A stretch of 18,317 bases of DNA from JAZQLP01 sp045629205 (GCA_045629205.1 JAZQQT010000142.1:1-18317), one strand, 5' to 3'. Shown: positions 5,828 through 13,589, counted from the stretch's first letter. Numbers and translations are program-made. Notes: generated by a model from the sequence alone, not told the origin.

Positions 5828-8095
5828 TTAATCAAACCTTTCTTCTTCTTTTGTTCTTTCGACTTCAGCCGACATTTTCTGAATTTCAACGAGTTTCCAG
5901 TATTTTCCTTTTGCGGCGAGAAGGTCTTCGGGAGAACCCATTTCAAGAATTTCTCCTTTATCAACAACTATAATTACGTTGGCGCGACGCAGGGTTGAAA
6001 GTCGGTGCGCAATCATAATAGTCGTTCTTCCTTTGATAAGCCGTTCTATTGCACCCTGAATAAGGCTTTCGGTTTCGGAATCGACGGCAGCCGTTGCCTC
6101 GTCAAAGAATAATATACTCGGATTGCGAAGTACCGCTCTTGCGATTGAAAGCCTCTGACGTTCACCGCCGGAAAGACCTACGCCGCGTTCTCCCAGAACT
6201 GTATCGTAAGCATCCGGCATACGGGCAATAAACTGGTGAGCGTTTGCAATATCAGCTGCGTGTATAACCTCTTCAACTTTTGCATCAGGCGTTCCGTAAG
6301 CGATATTGTTGTAGATCGTATCGTGAAACATCATGGGTTCCTGCTGAACATAGCCTATTTGCCCACGGTAATATTCCATATCAATCGTTCTGATATCTAT
6401 GTCATCTACCAGAATCTCTCCGTCATATCCGTCGTAAAACCGCATCAGAAGGTTGATAATCGTCGATTTTCCGGCGCCTGTCGTTCCGACAACACCTACT
6501 ATATCGCCGGGGTTTATTACGAAATTGATATTTGAAAGAGTTTTCTTTGATCTGTCAAAAGAAAAGCTGACATTACGGAATTCGATTTTTCCATCGATAT
6601 GGTCCGGATGATTACCTTCGCCGGCATTGCTTTCGGGTTCGGCATCGAGTATATCGAGAATTCTTTCCGCAGCGGCAAGAGACTGTTGATAAGCATCACT
6701 GAAATTGGCAAAGAAGCTTACCGGTCCGTAAAACATGGATGTATATGAAATGAAGGTGACAAGAAGACCTGCCGAAATAACATCGGGTTGTTCTATGACA
6801 AGCCGACCGCCGACTGCCCAAATCAAAAGAGAACCGAGAGTAATCACGAAAGAAACAATATTCGGAAACGCAATGGTGATTTTCGCGCTTTTCATATTCT
6901 CTTTCAGCCATTCATCGTTGTATTTGTCAAACGTTTCCGTAGATCTTTTTTCGTTGGTAAAACTTTTTACAACACGAATACCGGGAAGATTATCTGTCAG
7001 GATCGAGGAAACGGCAGCCCATTTTCTCCACATTCTCCTGTAATAAGGACGGATCTTTTTTCCGAAAATACGCGATCCGACCACGACAAACGGCACGGGA
7101 ATCAAAGACAGCAGTGTCAGTTTCCAGTTCATGGAAAGCATGATAACCACTATTCCCACAAGAGTAAATACCTGAACGACCACTTCCTGCGTGATACGCA
7201 TTACAAGGTCTCTTATAAAGTTCGTATCGCTGCTGATACGGTTTATTACCGAACCGGTTGAGGTTTTATCGTAAAACCTCATGGGAAGATACTGCGCACA
7301 ACGATAGACATCCGAACGCAAATCGCGTATTATTTTATCTCCGCATACACGAAGCATATAAGACCGCAGAATACCTATGCCGAACTGGACAATATAAGCA
7401 ATAATCAAAGTCAGCACTACAACGAGCAAGGCATTTTTATCACCGTTCGGTAAAACATCATCGACCAGTTTTCCGGTAAGAAACGGCGGAACCATTGCCA
7501 TCGCAGTGGTTATTCCGGAAAGAATAAGACAAATCAACAATGCATACTTATGAGGGACAACGTATTTCGCTATTTTTTTAAACATTTTATTCTTTGACTG
7601 ACAGTAAATGCAGTCGGCACCGGGACGGGGAAGGGATCTGCCGCATCTCGGACAAAAATTACTTTGTCTCTCAATAACAGACTCAACGACCCCGATTGCA
7701 TCATCCGGCAAACTTTCTCCGGACGAACACGTTTTAACATATTGGGCAGCTGCGTCAAATAAAGACGCAGACTTATATGAAAAACGCAAAAAGTTCTGTT
7801 TTTTTCCTTCTTTATCGACTACGATAAAAACGGCATTTCCGTAATTACGTTTTACAAAGCAATCGGAAATCTGCGAAAACGGAATACGTGATACGTTTTC
7901 TTTCTCATCGAGAGAATACACGGCGCATTCGGTAGCTGCAAGATAGGTTACGGCATATCGGCTTTGCTTGTTGAGATCCGTTGTCATAACAAGACGCAGT
8001 TTTTCACCGCTTTCGACAATCGAAATCAGCTTCTCCTTTTCGGAATCGGAAAGAATTCTGCTGAACAGACACGAGGATATCGTTTCGGCACTCAT
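5828..8095 (-). CDS. ABC exporter with N-terminal soluble domain and zinc ribbon (DUF1854-associated)
   Basis: The 755-residue protein is a half-size ABC exporter with an extra front end. Residues 1-125 form a beta-rich soluble domain resembling bacterial PH-like folds (tentative). A zinc ribbon follows with Cys148, Cys151, Cys162 and Cys165. Residues about 170-470 are the six-helix type I exporter membrane domain, and residues about 500-740 the ATPase: Walker A GTTGAGKST (537-545), signature LSGGE (641-645), Walker B ILFFDE (661-666) with catalytic Glu666, and His697. All catalytic elements are intact, so a homodimer would be active. The ATG is preceded by AAAGGTGAT and by a strong promoter. 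It is first in a string with DUF1854 and darA. The cargo is unknown; the family relation to lipid and multidrug exporters allows several options. Confidence 0.9.
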   Translation of the reverse strand: MSAETISSCLFSRILSDSEKEKLISIVESGEKLRLVMTTDLNKQSRYAVTYLAATECAVYSLDEKENVSRIPFSQISDCFVKRNYGNAVFIVVDKEGKKQNFLRFSYKSASLFDAAAQYVKTCSSGESLPDDAIGVVESVIERQSNFCPRCGRSLPRPGADCIYCQSKNKMFKKIAKYVVPHKYALLICLILSGITTAMAMVPPFLTGKLVDDVLPNGDKNALLVVVLTLIIAYIVQFGIGILRSYMLRVCGDKIIRDLRSDVYRCAQYLPMRFYDKTSTGSVINRISSDTNFIRDLVMRITQEVVVQVFTLVGIVVIMLSMNWKLTLLSLIPVPFVVVGSRIFGKKIRPYYRRMWRKWAAVSSILTDNLPGIRVVKSFTNEKRSTETFDKYNDEWLKENMKSAKITIAFPNIVSFVITLGSLLIWAVGGRLVIEQPDVISAGLLVTFISYTSMFYGPVSFFANFSDAYQQSLAAAERILDILDAEPESNAGEGNHPDHIDGKIEFRNVSFSFDRSKKTLSNINFVINPGDIVGVVGTTGAGKSTIINLLMRFYDGYDGEILVDDIDIRTIDMEYYRGQIGYVQQEPMMFHDTIYNNIAYGTPDAKVEEVIHAADIANAHQFIARMPDAYDTVLGERGVGLSGGERQRLSIARAVLRNPSILFFDEATAAVDSETESLIQGAIERLIKGRTTIMIAHRLSTLRRANVIIVVDKGEILEMGSPEDLLAAKGKYWKLVEIQKMSAEVERTKEEERFD

Positions 8096-8112
8096 TTTAT
8101 CATCACCTTTCG

Positions 8113-8131
8113 ATTATAGATTATCTATAAT
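8113..8131. promoter_or_regulatory. Perfect 19-bp palindrome, candidate operator
   Basis: ATTATAGAT, one central T and ATCTATAAT form a perfect 9-1-9 inverted repeat. It lies just downstream of the minus-strand -10 box, so it covers the predicted transcription start and the 5' leader of the exporter gene at 8095, a usual place for a repressor site. No U-run follows and the stem has almost no GC, so it is not a terminator. The binding protein is not encoded in this window. Confidence 0.5.
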
Positions 8132-8140
8132 ATACTATTC

Positions 8141-8169
8141 TTTATACATTTTTATTTGCGTTATGTCAA
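8141..8169 (-). promoter_or_regulatory. Strong sigma-A promoter for the 8095-261 gene string
   Basis: On the minus strand a perfect TTGACA (8169-8164) is followed after exactly 17 bases by TATAAA (8146-8141). Transcription should begin near 8134, giving a leader of about 40 bases, too short to hold a riboswitch. Confidence 0.8.
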
Positions 8170-8257
8170 CATAAATTATATTACTTTATTTAAACATTTT
8201 ATATAAACACCGATTATCATTCTGATATACGATATGTTGAAAAAAATTTGTATTTTA

Positions 8258-8267
8258 TCAATATTGA
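8258..8267. promoter_or_regulatory. 10-bp palindrome overlapping a -35 box
   Basis: TCAATATTGA is a perfect palindrome that shares four bases with the plus-strand -35 element at 8264-8269. A repressor bound here would block the promoter of the exporter at 8317. It is short and AT-rich, so chance is possible. Confidence 0.3.
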
Positions 8268-8291
8268 AATAGAATAAAAATATGATATAAT
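8264..8291 (+). promoter_or_regulatory. Sigma-A promoter for the ABC exporter at 8317
   Basis: TTGAAA (8264-8269) and a perfect TATAAT (8286-8291) are separated by 16 bases, giving a start near 8298. A GGAGG ribosome-binding site at 8306-8310 follows, six bases before the ATG. Confidence 0.8.
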
Positions 8292-8316
8292 TGTATTAAG
8301 AACTCGGAGGTATTGT

Positions 8317-10041
8317 ATGCTAAAAAGATTCCTGTATTATTATAAGCCGCATCTGCCGATGTTTATTGCAGATATGGTCGCCGCCCTTTTGATTTCGGTA
8401 ACGGGACTTATTTATCCTGTGGTCACAAGAACCATGCTTAACGATTTGATTCCGAACAAAAACATTCGCGGGATCATTATCGGAGGCGCTGTTGTTCTCG
8501 GGCTTTACATCATCAGAATGTTCCTGCGGTATTTTGTGCAATATTACGGACATATGATAGGAACAAAAATGCAGCAGCAGATGCGTAATGACCTCTTCTC
8601 CCATCTTGAAACATTGCCATATACATTCTTTGACAATACCGAAACCGGACATCTGATTTCAAGAATGACAAGTGATCTTTTCGATGTGGTCGAACTTGCG
8701 CATCACGGTCCCGAAAATATTATTATCTGCTCGCTGACAATCATCGGTTCTTTTATTTATCTGTGCACCATAAATATCTATCTGACGATGATAATCTTTA
8801 TCTGCGTTCCGATTTTGTTTCTGGTTGCAAAATATTTCAGAAAAAAGATGCGTGACGCATTTAAAGAACGCCGAACCACAAACGCAATCATCAACGCTTC
8901 GCTTGAAAGCAGTATTACGGGCATAAGAGTTACAAAAGCTTTTGCAAATGATGAAATCGAACTCGAAAAATTCAAAAAAAGCAATCAGTTATTTGTTAAC
9001 GCATGCGACAAATCCTACAAAGCAATGGGGCGTTTCCACGCCACATCAAGTTTTGTTACGGATTTCTTTAACGTAGTAATCATAATAGCCGGCGGTATTT
9101 TTCTTTATGCCGACAAAATAGATTTTGCCGATTATACCACATTCATAGTCTCCGTCAACCTGTTCATCAGTCCCGTAATGACACTGATCAATTTTACAGA
9201 ACAGCTTCAGGACGGCGTTTCCGGATTTGAACGCTTTACCGAAATAATGGATGTTGAACCCGAAAAAACGAATCCCGATGCAAAACCGATCGGTAACGTT
9301 ACAGGTAATATCAGGTTCGATAATGTATTTTTCAAATACGGTGAGGATAAACGGGAAATACTTAAAGGAATTGATCTTGAAATCAAACCGGGACAAAAAT
9401 TCGCTCTTGTCGGAGAATCCGGAGGCGGCAAGACGACAATGTGTCACCTTATTCCGAATTTCTATCATGTGAAAGACGGTGACGGCGGAGTTTATATCGA
9501 CGGAATTAACGTAAACGACATTACTTTTGATTCTCTGCGCCGCAATATCGGTATAGTTCAGCAGGATGTTTTCCTTTTCGGAGGAACGATCCGTGACAAT
9601 ATTCTCTACGGAAGACCTGACGCTACCGAAGAAGAAATGATAGAAGCAGCAAAGCGCGCAAACATTCACGATTTTGTCATGTCGCTGGAACACGGCTATG
9701 ACACGGAAATCGGAGAACGAGGTGTTAAACTCTCCGGAGGACAGAAACAACGTGTGAGTATCGCCAGAGTATTCTTAAAGAATCCTGCCATATTAGTTCT
9801 CGACGAAGCTACCAGCGCACTTGACAACACAACCGAAATATTGATTCAGCAGGCTCTTGACGAGCTATGCAAAGGCAGAACGACATTAGTGGTCGCTCAT
9901 CGTCTTTCCACAGTCAAGCACGCTGATGAAATCGCCGTAATTGATGACGGCATTGTCCTTGAACGCGGAACGCACGAAGAGCTTATGAAAATCGACGGCG
10001 TGTATAAGAGACTGTATTCCCAGCAGTTCAGAGAAGACTGA
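8317..10041 (+). CDS. Half-size ABC exporter (membrane domain plus ATPase), YwjA-like
   Basis: The 574-residue protein has the standard exporter layout: a six-helix membrane domain (about 10-300) with the coupling-helix region ESSITGIRVTKAFAND, then the ATPase. Walker A is GESGGGKTT (366-374), the Q-loop is IVQQDVF (413-419), the signature LSGGQ (472-476), Walker B ILVLDE (492-497) with catalytic Glu497, and the switch histidine is His528. All are canonical, so it likely works as a homodimer. Length and overall look resemble Bacillus YwjA and lipid A/multidrug exporters. It has its own promoter and a GGAGG site. A LURP-one-related gene follows 11 bases later. It is divergent from another exporter of different architecture across a shared 221-base control region. 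Cargo is unknown. Confidence 0.9.
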   Translation: MLKRFLYYYKPHLPMFIADMVAALLISVTGLIYPVVTRTMLNDLIPNKNIRGIIIGGAVVLGLYIIRMFLRYFVQYYGHMIGTKMQQQMRNDLFSHLETLPYTFFDNTETGHLISRMTSDLFDVVELAHHGPENIIICSLTIIGSFIYLCTINIYLTMIIFICVPILFLVAKYFRKKMRDAFKERRTTNAIINASLESSITGIRVTKAFANDEIELEKFKKSNQLFVNACDKSYKAMGRFHATSSFVTDFFNVVIIIAGGIFLYADKIDFADYTTFIVSVNLFISPVMTLINFTEQLQDGVSGFERFTEIMDVEPEKTNPDAKPIGNVTGNIRFDNVFFKYGEDKREILKGIDLEIKPGQKFALVGESGGGKTTMCHLIPNFYHVKDGDGGVYIDGINVNDITFDSLRRNIGIVQQDVFLFGGTIRDNILYGRPDATEEEMIEAAKRANIHDFVMSLEHGYDTEIGERGVKLSGGQKQRVSIARVFLKNPAILVLDEATSALDNTTEILIQQALDELCKGRTTLVVAHRLSTVKHADEIAVIDDGIVLERGTHEELMKIDGVYKRLYSQQFRED

Positions 10042-10052
10042 GGTCGGAATTG

Positions 10053-10529
10053 ATGAAACTGTTATTTAAACAAAGACTTTTTTCGTGGTTTGATTCATAC
10101 GATATTTACAATGAAACAGGTTCAACCGTATTTACTGTAAAAGGACAGCTTTCATGGGGTCATTGTTTAAAAATCTATAATGCCGTCGGGAGCGAAGTCG
10201 GCACAGTAAAAGAGAGAATCCTGACTTTTCTCCCTAAATTTGAAATATATCTCGGGACTGAATATAAAGGATATATCAAAAAAGAACTGTCATTTTTCAC
10301 CCCGAAATACAGCATTGATTTTAACGGTTGGCAAATAGACGGCAACTTCTTGGAATGGGACTATTCAATTAAAAACTCTGCCGGAAGTGAAATAGCCTCC
10401 GTTTCAAAAGAATTGTTTAACTGGACCGATACATATTCCGTAAATATAGTAAATCAGAATGACGCGCTGTGTGTGCTGATGGTCGTTCTGGCAATTGATG
10501 CCGAAAAATGTTCAAGATCCGACAACTGA
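10053..10529 (+). CDS. LURP-one-related (tubby-like fold) protein
   Basis: This 158-residue protein shows repeated beta-hairpins of the kind found in the LURP-one-related/YxjI family: YDIYNETGSTVFTVKGQ, LKIYNAVGSEVGTVKE, FEIYLGTEYKGYIKKE and DYSIKNSAGSEIASVSKE. This family shares a 12-stranded barrel fold with tubby C-terminal domains and phospholipid scramblases, some of which bind membrane lipids; bacterial members have no agreed function. There is no signal peptide, and the C-terminus has a moderately hydrophobic stretch (LCVLMVVLAIDA). I chose ATG 10053 over a TTG one codon upstream; an AGG lies nine bases before the ATG, overlapping the previous stop codon. Its position right behind an exporter suggests cotranscription and perhaps a lipid-related role, which is inference. 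Confidence 0.75.
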   Translation: MKLLFKQRLFSWFDSYDIYNETGSTVFTVKGQLSWGHCLKIYNAVGSEVGTVKERILTFLPKFEIYLGTEYKGYIKKELSFFTPKYSIDFNGWQIDGNFLEWDYSIKNSAGSEIASVSKELFNWTDTYSVNIVNQNDALCVLMVVLAIDAEKCSRSDN

Positions 10530-10544
10530 TTCACAATACTGCAA

Positions 10545-10578
10545 AATGACCTCTGCAAACATTATTGCGGAGGTCATT
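10545..10578. terminator. Bidirectional terminator between convergent gene pairs
   Basis: AATGACCTCTGCAA (10545-10558) pairs with TTGCGGAGGTCATT (10565-10578) around a six-base loop; the only imperfect pair is T-G. It sits between the LURP-one-like gene (plus strand) and uraA (minus strand). In the minus direction it ends in a TTTT run. In the plus direction the T run is poor, but the stem is fully paired with one G-U wobble. Confidence 0.7.
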
Positions 10579-10617
10579 CGTTATACTGAATACAGTTTTT
10601 ATTATTCTACGGAATAA

Positions 10618-11958
10618 TTATTTGGTTTCGTCTTTCTTTTTTCCGGAAAGCATAACATTGGTAAGAATACCGAGAATAAGAGCGCATGCAACTTCGGTAA
10701 TCGTAACGGAACCGAAATTGAGAGTCATACCGCCGATACCTGCAATAAGAATTACGGAAACGGTAAAGAGATTTCTGTTATCGCCGAGATCAACAGGTTG
10801 AATCATTTTAAGACCGGACACCGCGATAAAACCGTAAAGGGAAATGCAGACACCGCCCATAACGCAGGAAGGAATTGTTGCAAGGAATGTTGTGAAAGGA
10901 GCTATGAAAGAAGCAACGATTGCAAGCATAGCGGTAGCGAGAATCGTTATTACGGAAGCATTACCGGAAATAGCTACACAGCCGACAGATTCACCGTAAG
11001 TCGTATTGGGACAACCGCCGAACAAAGCACCTGCCATAGAGCCTACGCCATCACCGAGAAGGGTGTTGTGAAGTCCGGGATCATCAAGAAGATCAGAGCC
11101 GATAATGGAAGAAAGATTTTTGTGGTCTGCGATGTGTTCCGCAAAAACAACGAATGCAACGGGAACATACGCAATTGCGATTTTCGCTATATAAGCGCCG
11201 ATATTTTCAACTTCACCATACTCGAACGGGCTCTTGAATATCTGAAAGAAAGTAAATTCGGGAATCCATTTCATATTTGTAAAAGCAGACCAGTCGATGA
11301 GTTTTAACGCATCGTTTCCGGCTGCATTACCGATAAGCGTAATAATCGTAGCTACTATATAGCCGGCGCAGATACCGATTATAAAAGGTATCATTTTTGC
11401 CATCTTTTTACCGAAAACAGAACAAAGCATAACAACTGCAAGAGTAATAAGTGCACAAACAAGGCAAAGAATCGTATGAATATCCATATTGGTGCTTCCG
11501 CCCATGGCATCACCGACCGCATTACCCGCAAGAGAAAGACCGATAATGGCAACAGTGGGACCGATAACGACCGGAGGCATAAGTTTTGAAATCCATTTTA
11601 CGCCTGCGAATTTAACGACTATTGCGATAACAACATAAACAAGGCCGGCAAAAACAGCGCCGAGAACAAGACCTAAATAACCGAGAGAAGCGGAAACACC
11701 GCCTGCAAAAGCAGCAGCCATAGAACCGAGAAAAGCAAACGAGGAGCCGAGAAAAACAGGGCTTCTGAATTTAGTGAAAAGCAGGTAAACAATGGTTCCG
11801 ACACCTGCGCCGAACAGTGCAGCCGATTGGCTCATTCCATTACCGATAATGGTAGGAACGGCAATCGTCGCCGCCAGAATTGCAAGGAGTTGCTGTAACG
11901 CGAAAATAAGGGTTTTGCCAAAAGACGGTTTGTCTTTTACGCCATAAACGAGATTCAT
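10618..11958 (-). CDS. uraA: Uracil permease (NCS2 family)
   Basis: The 446-residue membrane protein belongs to the nucleobase-cation symporter-2 family and most resembles uracil:proton symporters (UraA/PyrP). It has about 14 hydrophobic segments. Family marks include QQLLAILAATIAVP near the N-terminus, PPVVIGPTVAIIGLSL (128-143), FAEHIADHK with Glu274, and GGCPNTTYGE with Glu323; these two glutamates correspond to the substrate-binding pair of E. coli UraA. It imports uracil for salvage across the cytoplasmic membrane. It lies 57 bases after pyrR on the same transcript, so it should be controlled by the PyrR attenuator. A GGAGG site precedes the ATG by ten bases. Xanthine permeases are related, but the pyrR linkage favours uracil. 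Confidence 0.93.
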   Translation of the reverse strand: MNLVYGVKDKPSFGKTLIFALQQLLAILAATIAVPTIIGNGMSQSAALFGAGVGTIVYLLFTKFRSPVFLGSSFAFLGSMAAAFAGGVSASLGYLGLVLGAVFAGLVYVVIAIVVKFAGVKWISKLMPPVVIGPTVAIIGLSLAGNAVGDAMGGSTNMDIHTILCLVCALITLAVVMLCSVFGKKMAKMIPFIIGICAGYIVATIITLIGNAAGNDALKLIDWSAFTNMKWIPEFTFFQIFKSPFEYGEVENIGAYIAKIAIAYVPVAFVVFAEHIADHKNLSSIIGSDLLDDPGLHNTLLGDGVGSMAGALFGGCPNTTYGESVGCVAISGNASVITILATAMLAIVASFIAPFTTFLATIPSCVMGGVCISLYGFIAVSGLKMIQPVDLGDNRNLFTVSVILIAGIGGMTLNFGSVTITEVACALILGILTNVMLSGKKKDETK

Positions 11959-12015
11959 CCTTTTTCTTCCTCCGAATATAATGATATATTTTTATTTTCC
12001 GTTAAACGGATTGGA

Positions 12016-12555
12016 TTACAGTTTGCCGTCGTGTATTTCAACACAGGTTTTTCCGTCGAATTCATCTACACATACACGAATAAATTCTGATTTGGAAGTT
12101 GGAATGTTTTTGCCGACAAAATCCCCGCGTATCGGCAGTTCACGGTGTCCGCGATCCACAAGAACCGCAAGACGAATAACCGAAGGTCTGCCCTTTGCGA
12201 TTACGGCATCCATTGCGGCGCGGGTTGTTCTGCCGGTATAAATAACATCGTCGACAAGAACTACGGTTTTATTTTGAGGATCGACCGGAAATAACGATTC
12301 TTTACTTATCGGATCAAGTGAATTCGGCGAAAGATCGTCACGATAAAAAGTTATGTCAAGCGTTCCGACGGGAATGGAAACACCGTAGAATTTTTCGATA
12401 TTCTCGGCTATTTTTTTTGCAATAGGAACACCTCTGCGAAGAATCCCCATAAGCAAAAGATTTTCGGTCCCTCCGTTTTTTTCGATTATTTCATGAGCTA
12501 TTCTGATGAGGGAGCGTTCAACCGCCGCACGATCCAAAATCTCAGCTTTAAGCAT
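12016..12555 (-). CDS. pyrR: PyrR: pyrimidine operon RNA-binding attenuator / uracil phosphoribosyltransferase
   Basis: The 179-residue product matches PyrR in length (B. subtilis has 181) and sequence: MGILRRGVPIAKKIA (36-50), LDITFYRDDL (66-75), the PRPP loop VVLVDDVIYTGRTTRAA (98-114) and the LVDRGHRELPIRGDFVGKN region (132-150). PyrR senses UMP and binds the leader RNA to favour termination; it also has uracil phosphoribosyltransferase activity. I chose ATG 12555 because GGAGGGG lies just upstream; the open frame continues 17 codons into the leader terminator and is not translated. It is the first gene of pyrR-uraA, a minimal uracil salvage operon, and autoregulates through the leader structures described separately. 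Confidence 0.96.
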   Translation of the reverse strand: MLKAEILDRAAVERSLIRIAHEIIEKNGGTENLLLMGILRRGVPIAKKIAENIEKFYGVSIPVGTLDITFYRDDLSPNSLDPISKESLFPVDPQNKTVVLVDDVIYTGRTTRAAMDAVIAKGRPSVIRLAVLVDRGHRELPIRGDFVGKNIPTSKSEFIRVCVDEFDGKTCVEIHDGKL

Positions 12556-12577
12556 TATCGCCCCTCCTTTTTTACAT

Positions 12578-12603
12578 AAAAAAAATCTTGCCGGACGGCA
12601 AGA
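12578..12603 (-). terminator. Attenuator terminator in the pyrR leader
   Basis: On the minus strand TCTTGCC, a GTCC loop and GGCAAGA form a seven-pair stem followed by eight U residues. It stands 22 bases before the pyrR start codon, after a promoter and a long leader, which marks it as an attenuator, not the end of a gene. Confidence 0.9.
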
Positions 12604-12645
12604 CATAATTCTTCATATTACCATAAGGTATTATTTATCTTGCCG
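12596..12645 (-). promoter_or_regulatory. Antiterminator pairing in the pyrR leader
   Basis: CGGCAAGA (12645-12638 on the minus strand) is an exact complement of TCTTGCCG (12603-12596), the 5' arm of the terminator. Pairing of the two destroys the terminator and lets transcription reach pyrR-uraA. The upstream arm is also part of the PyrR-binding hairpin, so the structures exclude one another. Confidence 0.85.
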
Positions 12646-12670
12646 ATATCACAGTATCGTTCTTAAAGAT
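12637..12670 (-). promoter_or_regulatory. PyrR-binding anti-antiterminator hairpin
   Basis: Read on the minus strand: lower stem ATCTT/AAGAT, an asymmetric internal bulge (TAAGAA on the 5' side, GC on the 3' side), upper stem CGATA/TATCG, and the hexaloop CTGTGA. The loop fits the CNGNGA consensus of PyrR-binding loops and the purine-rich 5' bulge is also typical. PyrR with UMP would stabilise this hairpin, capture the antiterminator arm and cause termination. Confidence 0.85.
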
Positions 12671-12681
12671 TTTTCCTAAAA

Positions 12682-12710
12682 AGTATAACAGATAAAAAAT
12701 AAAATGTCAA
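12682..12710 (-). promoter_or_regulatory. Sigma-A promoter of pyrR-uraA
   Basis: On the minus strand a perfect TTGACA (12710-12705) is followed after 17 bases by TATACT (12687-12682). The predicted start near 12675 is just upstream of the anti-antiterminator hairpin, as expected for an attenuated operon. Confidence 0.85.
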
Positions 12711-12731
12711 TGATTTTTTAAAAAAAACCAT

Positions 12732-13589
12732 TCAATTATTATCGCTGTTTTTTATTTCGATTTTCGTTTTTGAAGGATCGATATATTCAGAATCGAGAGT
12801 AAGTTCTCCGATTCCGTTTGCTCTGATTATTCCGCTTGTCGGATTAAAAACACTGTCTATATATCCGTCGATATCCACGTCAACGGTTGAATATTCAAAA
12901 GCCAGCGTCGTGTTTTTGAATTTACAGTTGACCATCTTAAGGTTTTCTATATAGCACATCCCCTGCAGACTCTCGATTTCACAGTTTACAAGAGTAAGGT
13001 TTTTAGCGTTCCAACCAAGATATTCGGCAGAAATATACGAATCGTATACAGATACGTTCTCCGAATTCCAAAAAGCATCCTTCGTCTGAAGTTTTGAATT
13101 GCGTATAACACAGTTGCGGACGCCGTCGAACGAATATTTACCGTCCAACTCGAGGTTTTCTATCTCAAGATTTTCAGAATTGAGAGCAAGATAGTTGCCT
13201 TTAATAACGGTGTCGATGATCGACACGTTTTTGCAGTGCCACAATGTTTCCTCTCCGCCGTTAAAAACGGATTTACTGATTTTAACGTTATTGCAACGTC
13301 TGATATTTTTCGGAGACTCTATTATGCAATCCGAAACCGTAAGATCATCCGTATACCACATTCCCGCTCTTGTATCAACAGAAAAAACAGAACTGTCGAC
13401 AGATACGGTTTTTCCATACCACAATGGATAACGCCATAAGAAATTACATTCGGAAACGATTATATCACGGCATTCTTTTAAAGGTGACTCGCCGTCGGAA
13501 AACGAACACCTGCAAACAAAAGCATTACGTTTTGCAAACAGCGGACGTTCTCCCGTATATTGTATGCTCTCAAATTTATCCATCTTCAT
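12732..13589 (-). CDS. DUF3737-family protein, right-handed beta-helix
   Basis: The 285-residue protein matches the DUF3737 family: near the start it has the typical YTGERPLFAKRN and SDGESPLKECRDI. It then shows a ladder of about 20-residue rungs of the form N-x-x-I/V-x-N/D-S/C-x-I, as in LTVSDCIIES, VKISKSVFNG, VSIIDTVIKG, LEIENLELDG, CVIRNSKLQT, VSVYDSYISA and LTLVNCEIES. This repetition indicates a pectate-lyase-like beta-helix. No signal peptide or membrane segment is present and no catalytic motif can be recognised. A GGAG site stands before two possible ATGs (13589 and 13583); I give the first, but the second has better spacing. It is divergent from the exporter at 13772 and has its own promoter. 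Function is unknown. Confidence 0.85.
   Translation of the reverse strand: MKMDKFESIQYTGERPLFAKRNAFVCRCSFSDGESPLKECRDIIVSECNFLWRYPLWYGKTVSVDSSVFSVDTRAGMWYTDDLTVSDCIIESPKNIRRCNNVKISKSVFNGGEETLWHCKNVSIIDTVIKGNYLALNSENLEIENLELDGKYSFDGVRNCVIRNSKLQTKDAFWNSENVSVYDSYISAEYLGWNAKNLTLVNCEIESLQGMCYIENLKMVNCKFKNTTLAFEYSTVDVDIDGYIDSVFNPTSGIIRANGIGELTLDSEYIDPSKTKIEIKNSDNN

Noticed and set aside
5335..8095. Cyanophycin-related function for the exporter/DUF1854 pair
   Set aside because: The association is known from other bacteria, but no cyanophycin synthetase or cyanophycinase gene is present in this window.
8096..8140. Riboswitch, such as a cyclic-di-AMP type, in front of the exporter/DUF1854/darA string
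   Set aside because: The leader from the predicted start is only about 40 bases, too short for any known cyclic-di-AMP riboswitch.
12604..12680. Purine or preQ1 riboswitch in the pyrR leader
   Set aside because: None of the conserved core bases of those aptamers are seen, while the PyrR hairpin, antiterminator and terminator explain the whole leader.
12711..12731. T-rich stretch between the DUF3737 gene and the pyrR promoter as a terminator
   Set aside because: There is a U run but no GC-rich stem before it; only a weak A/T hairpin can be drawn.
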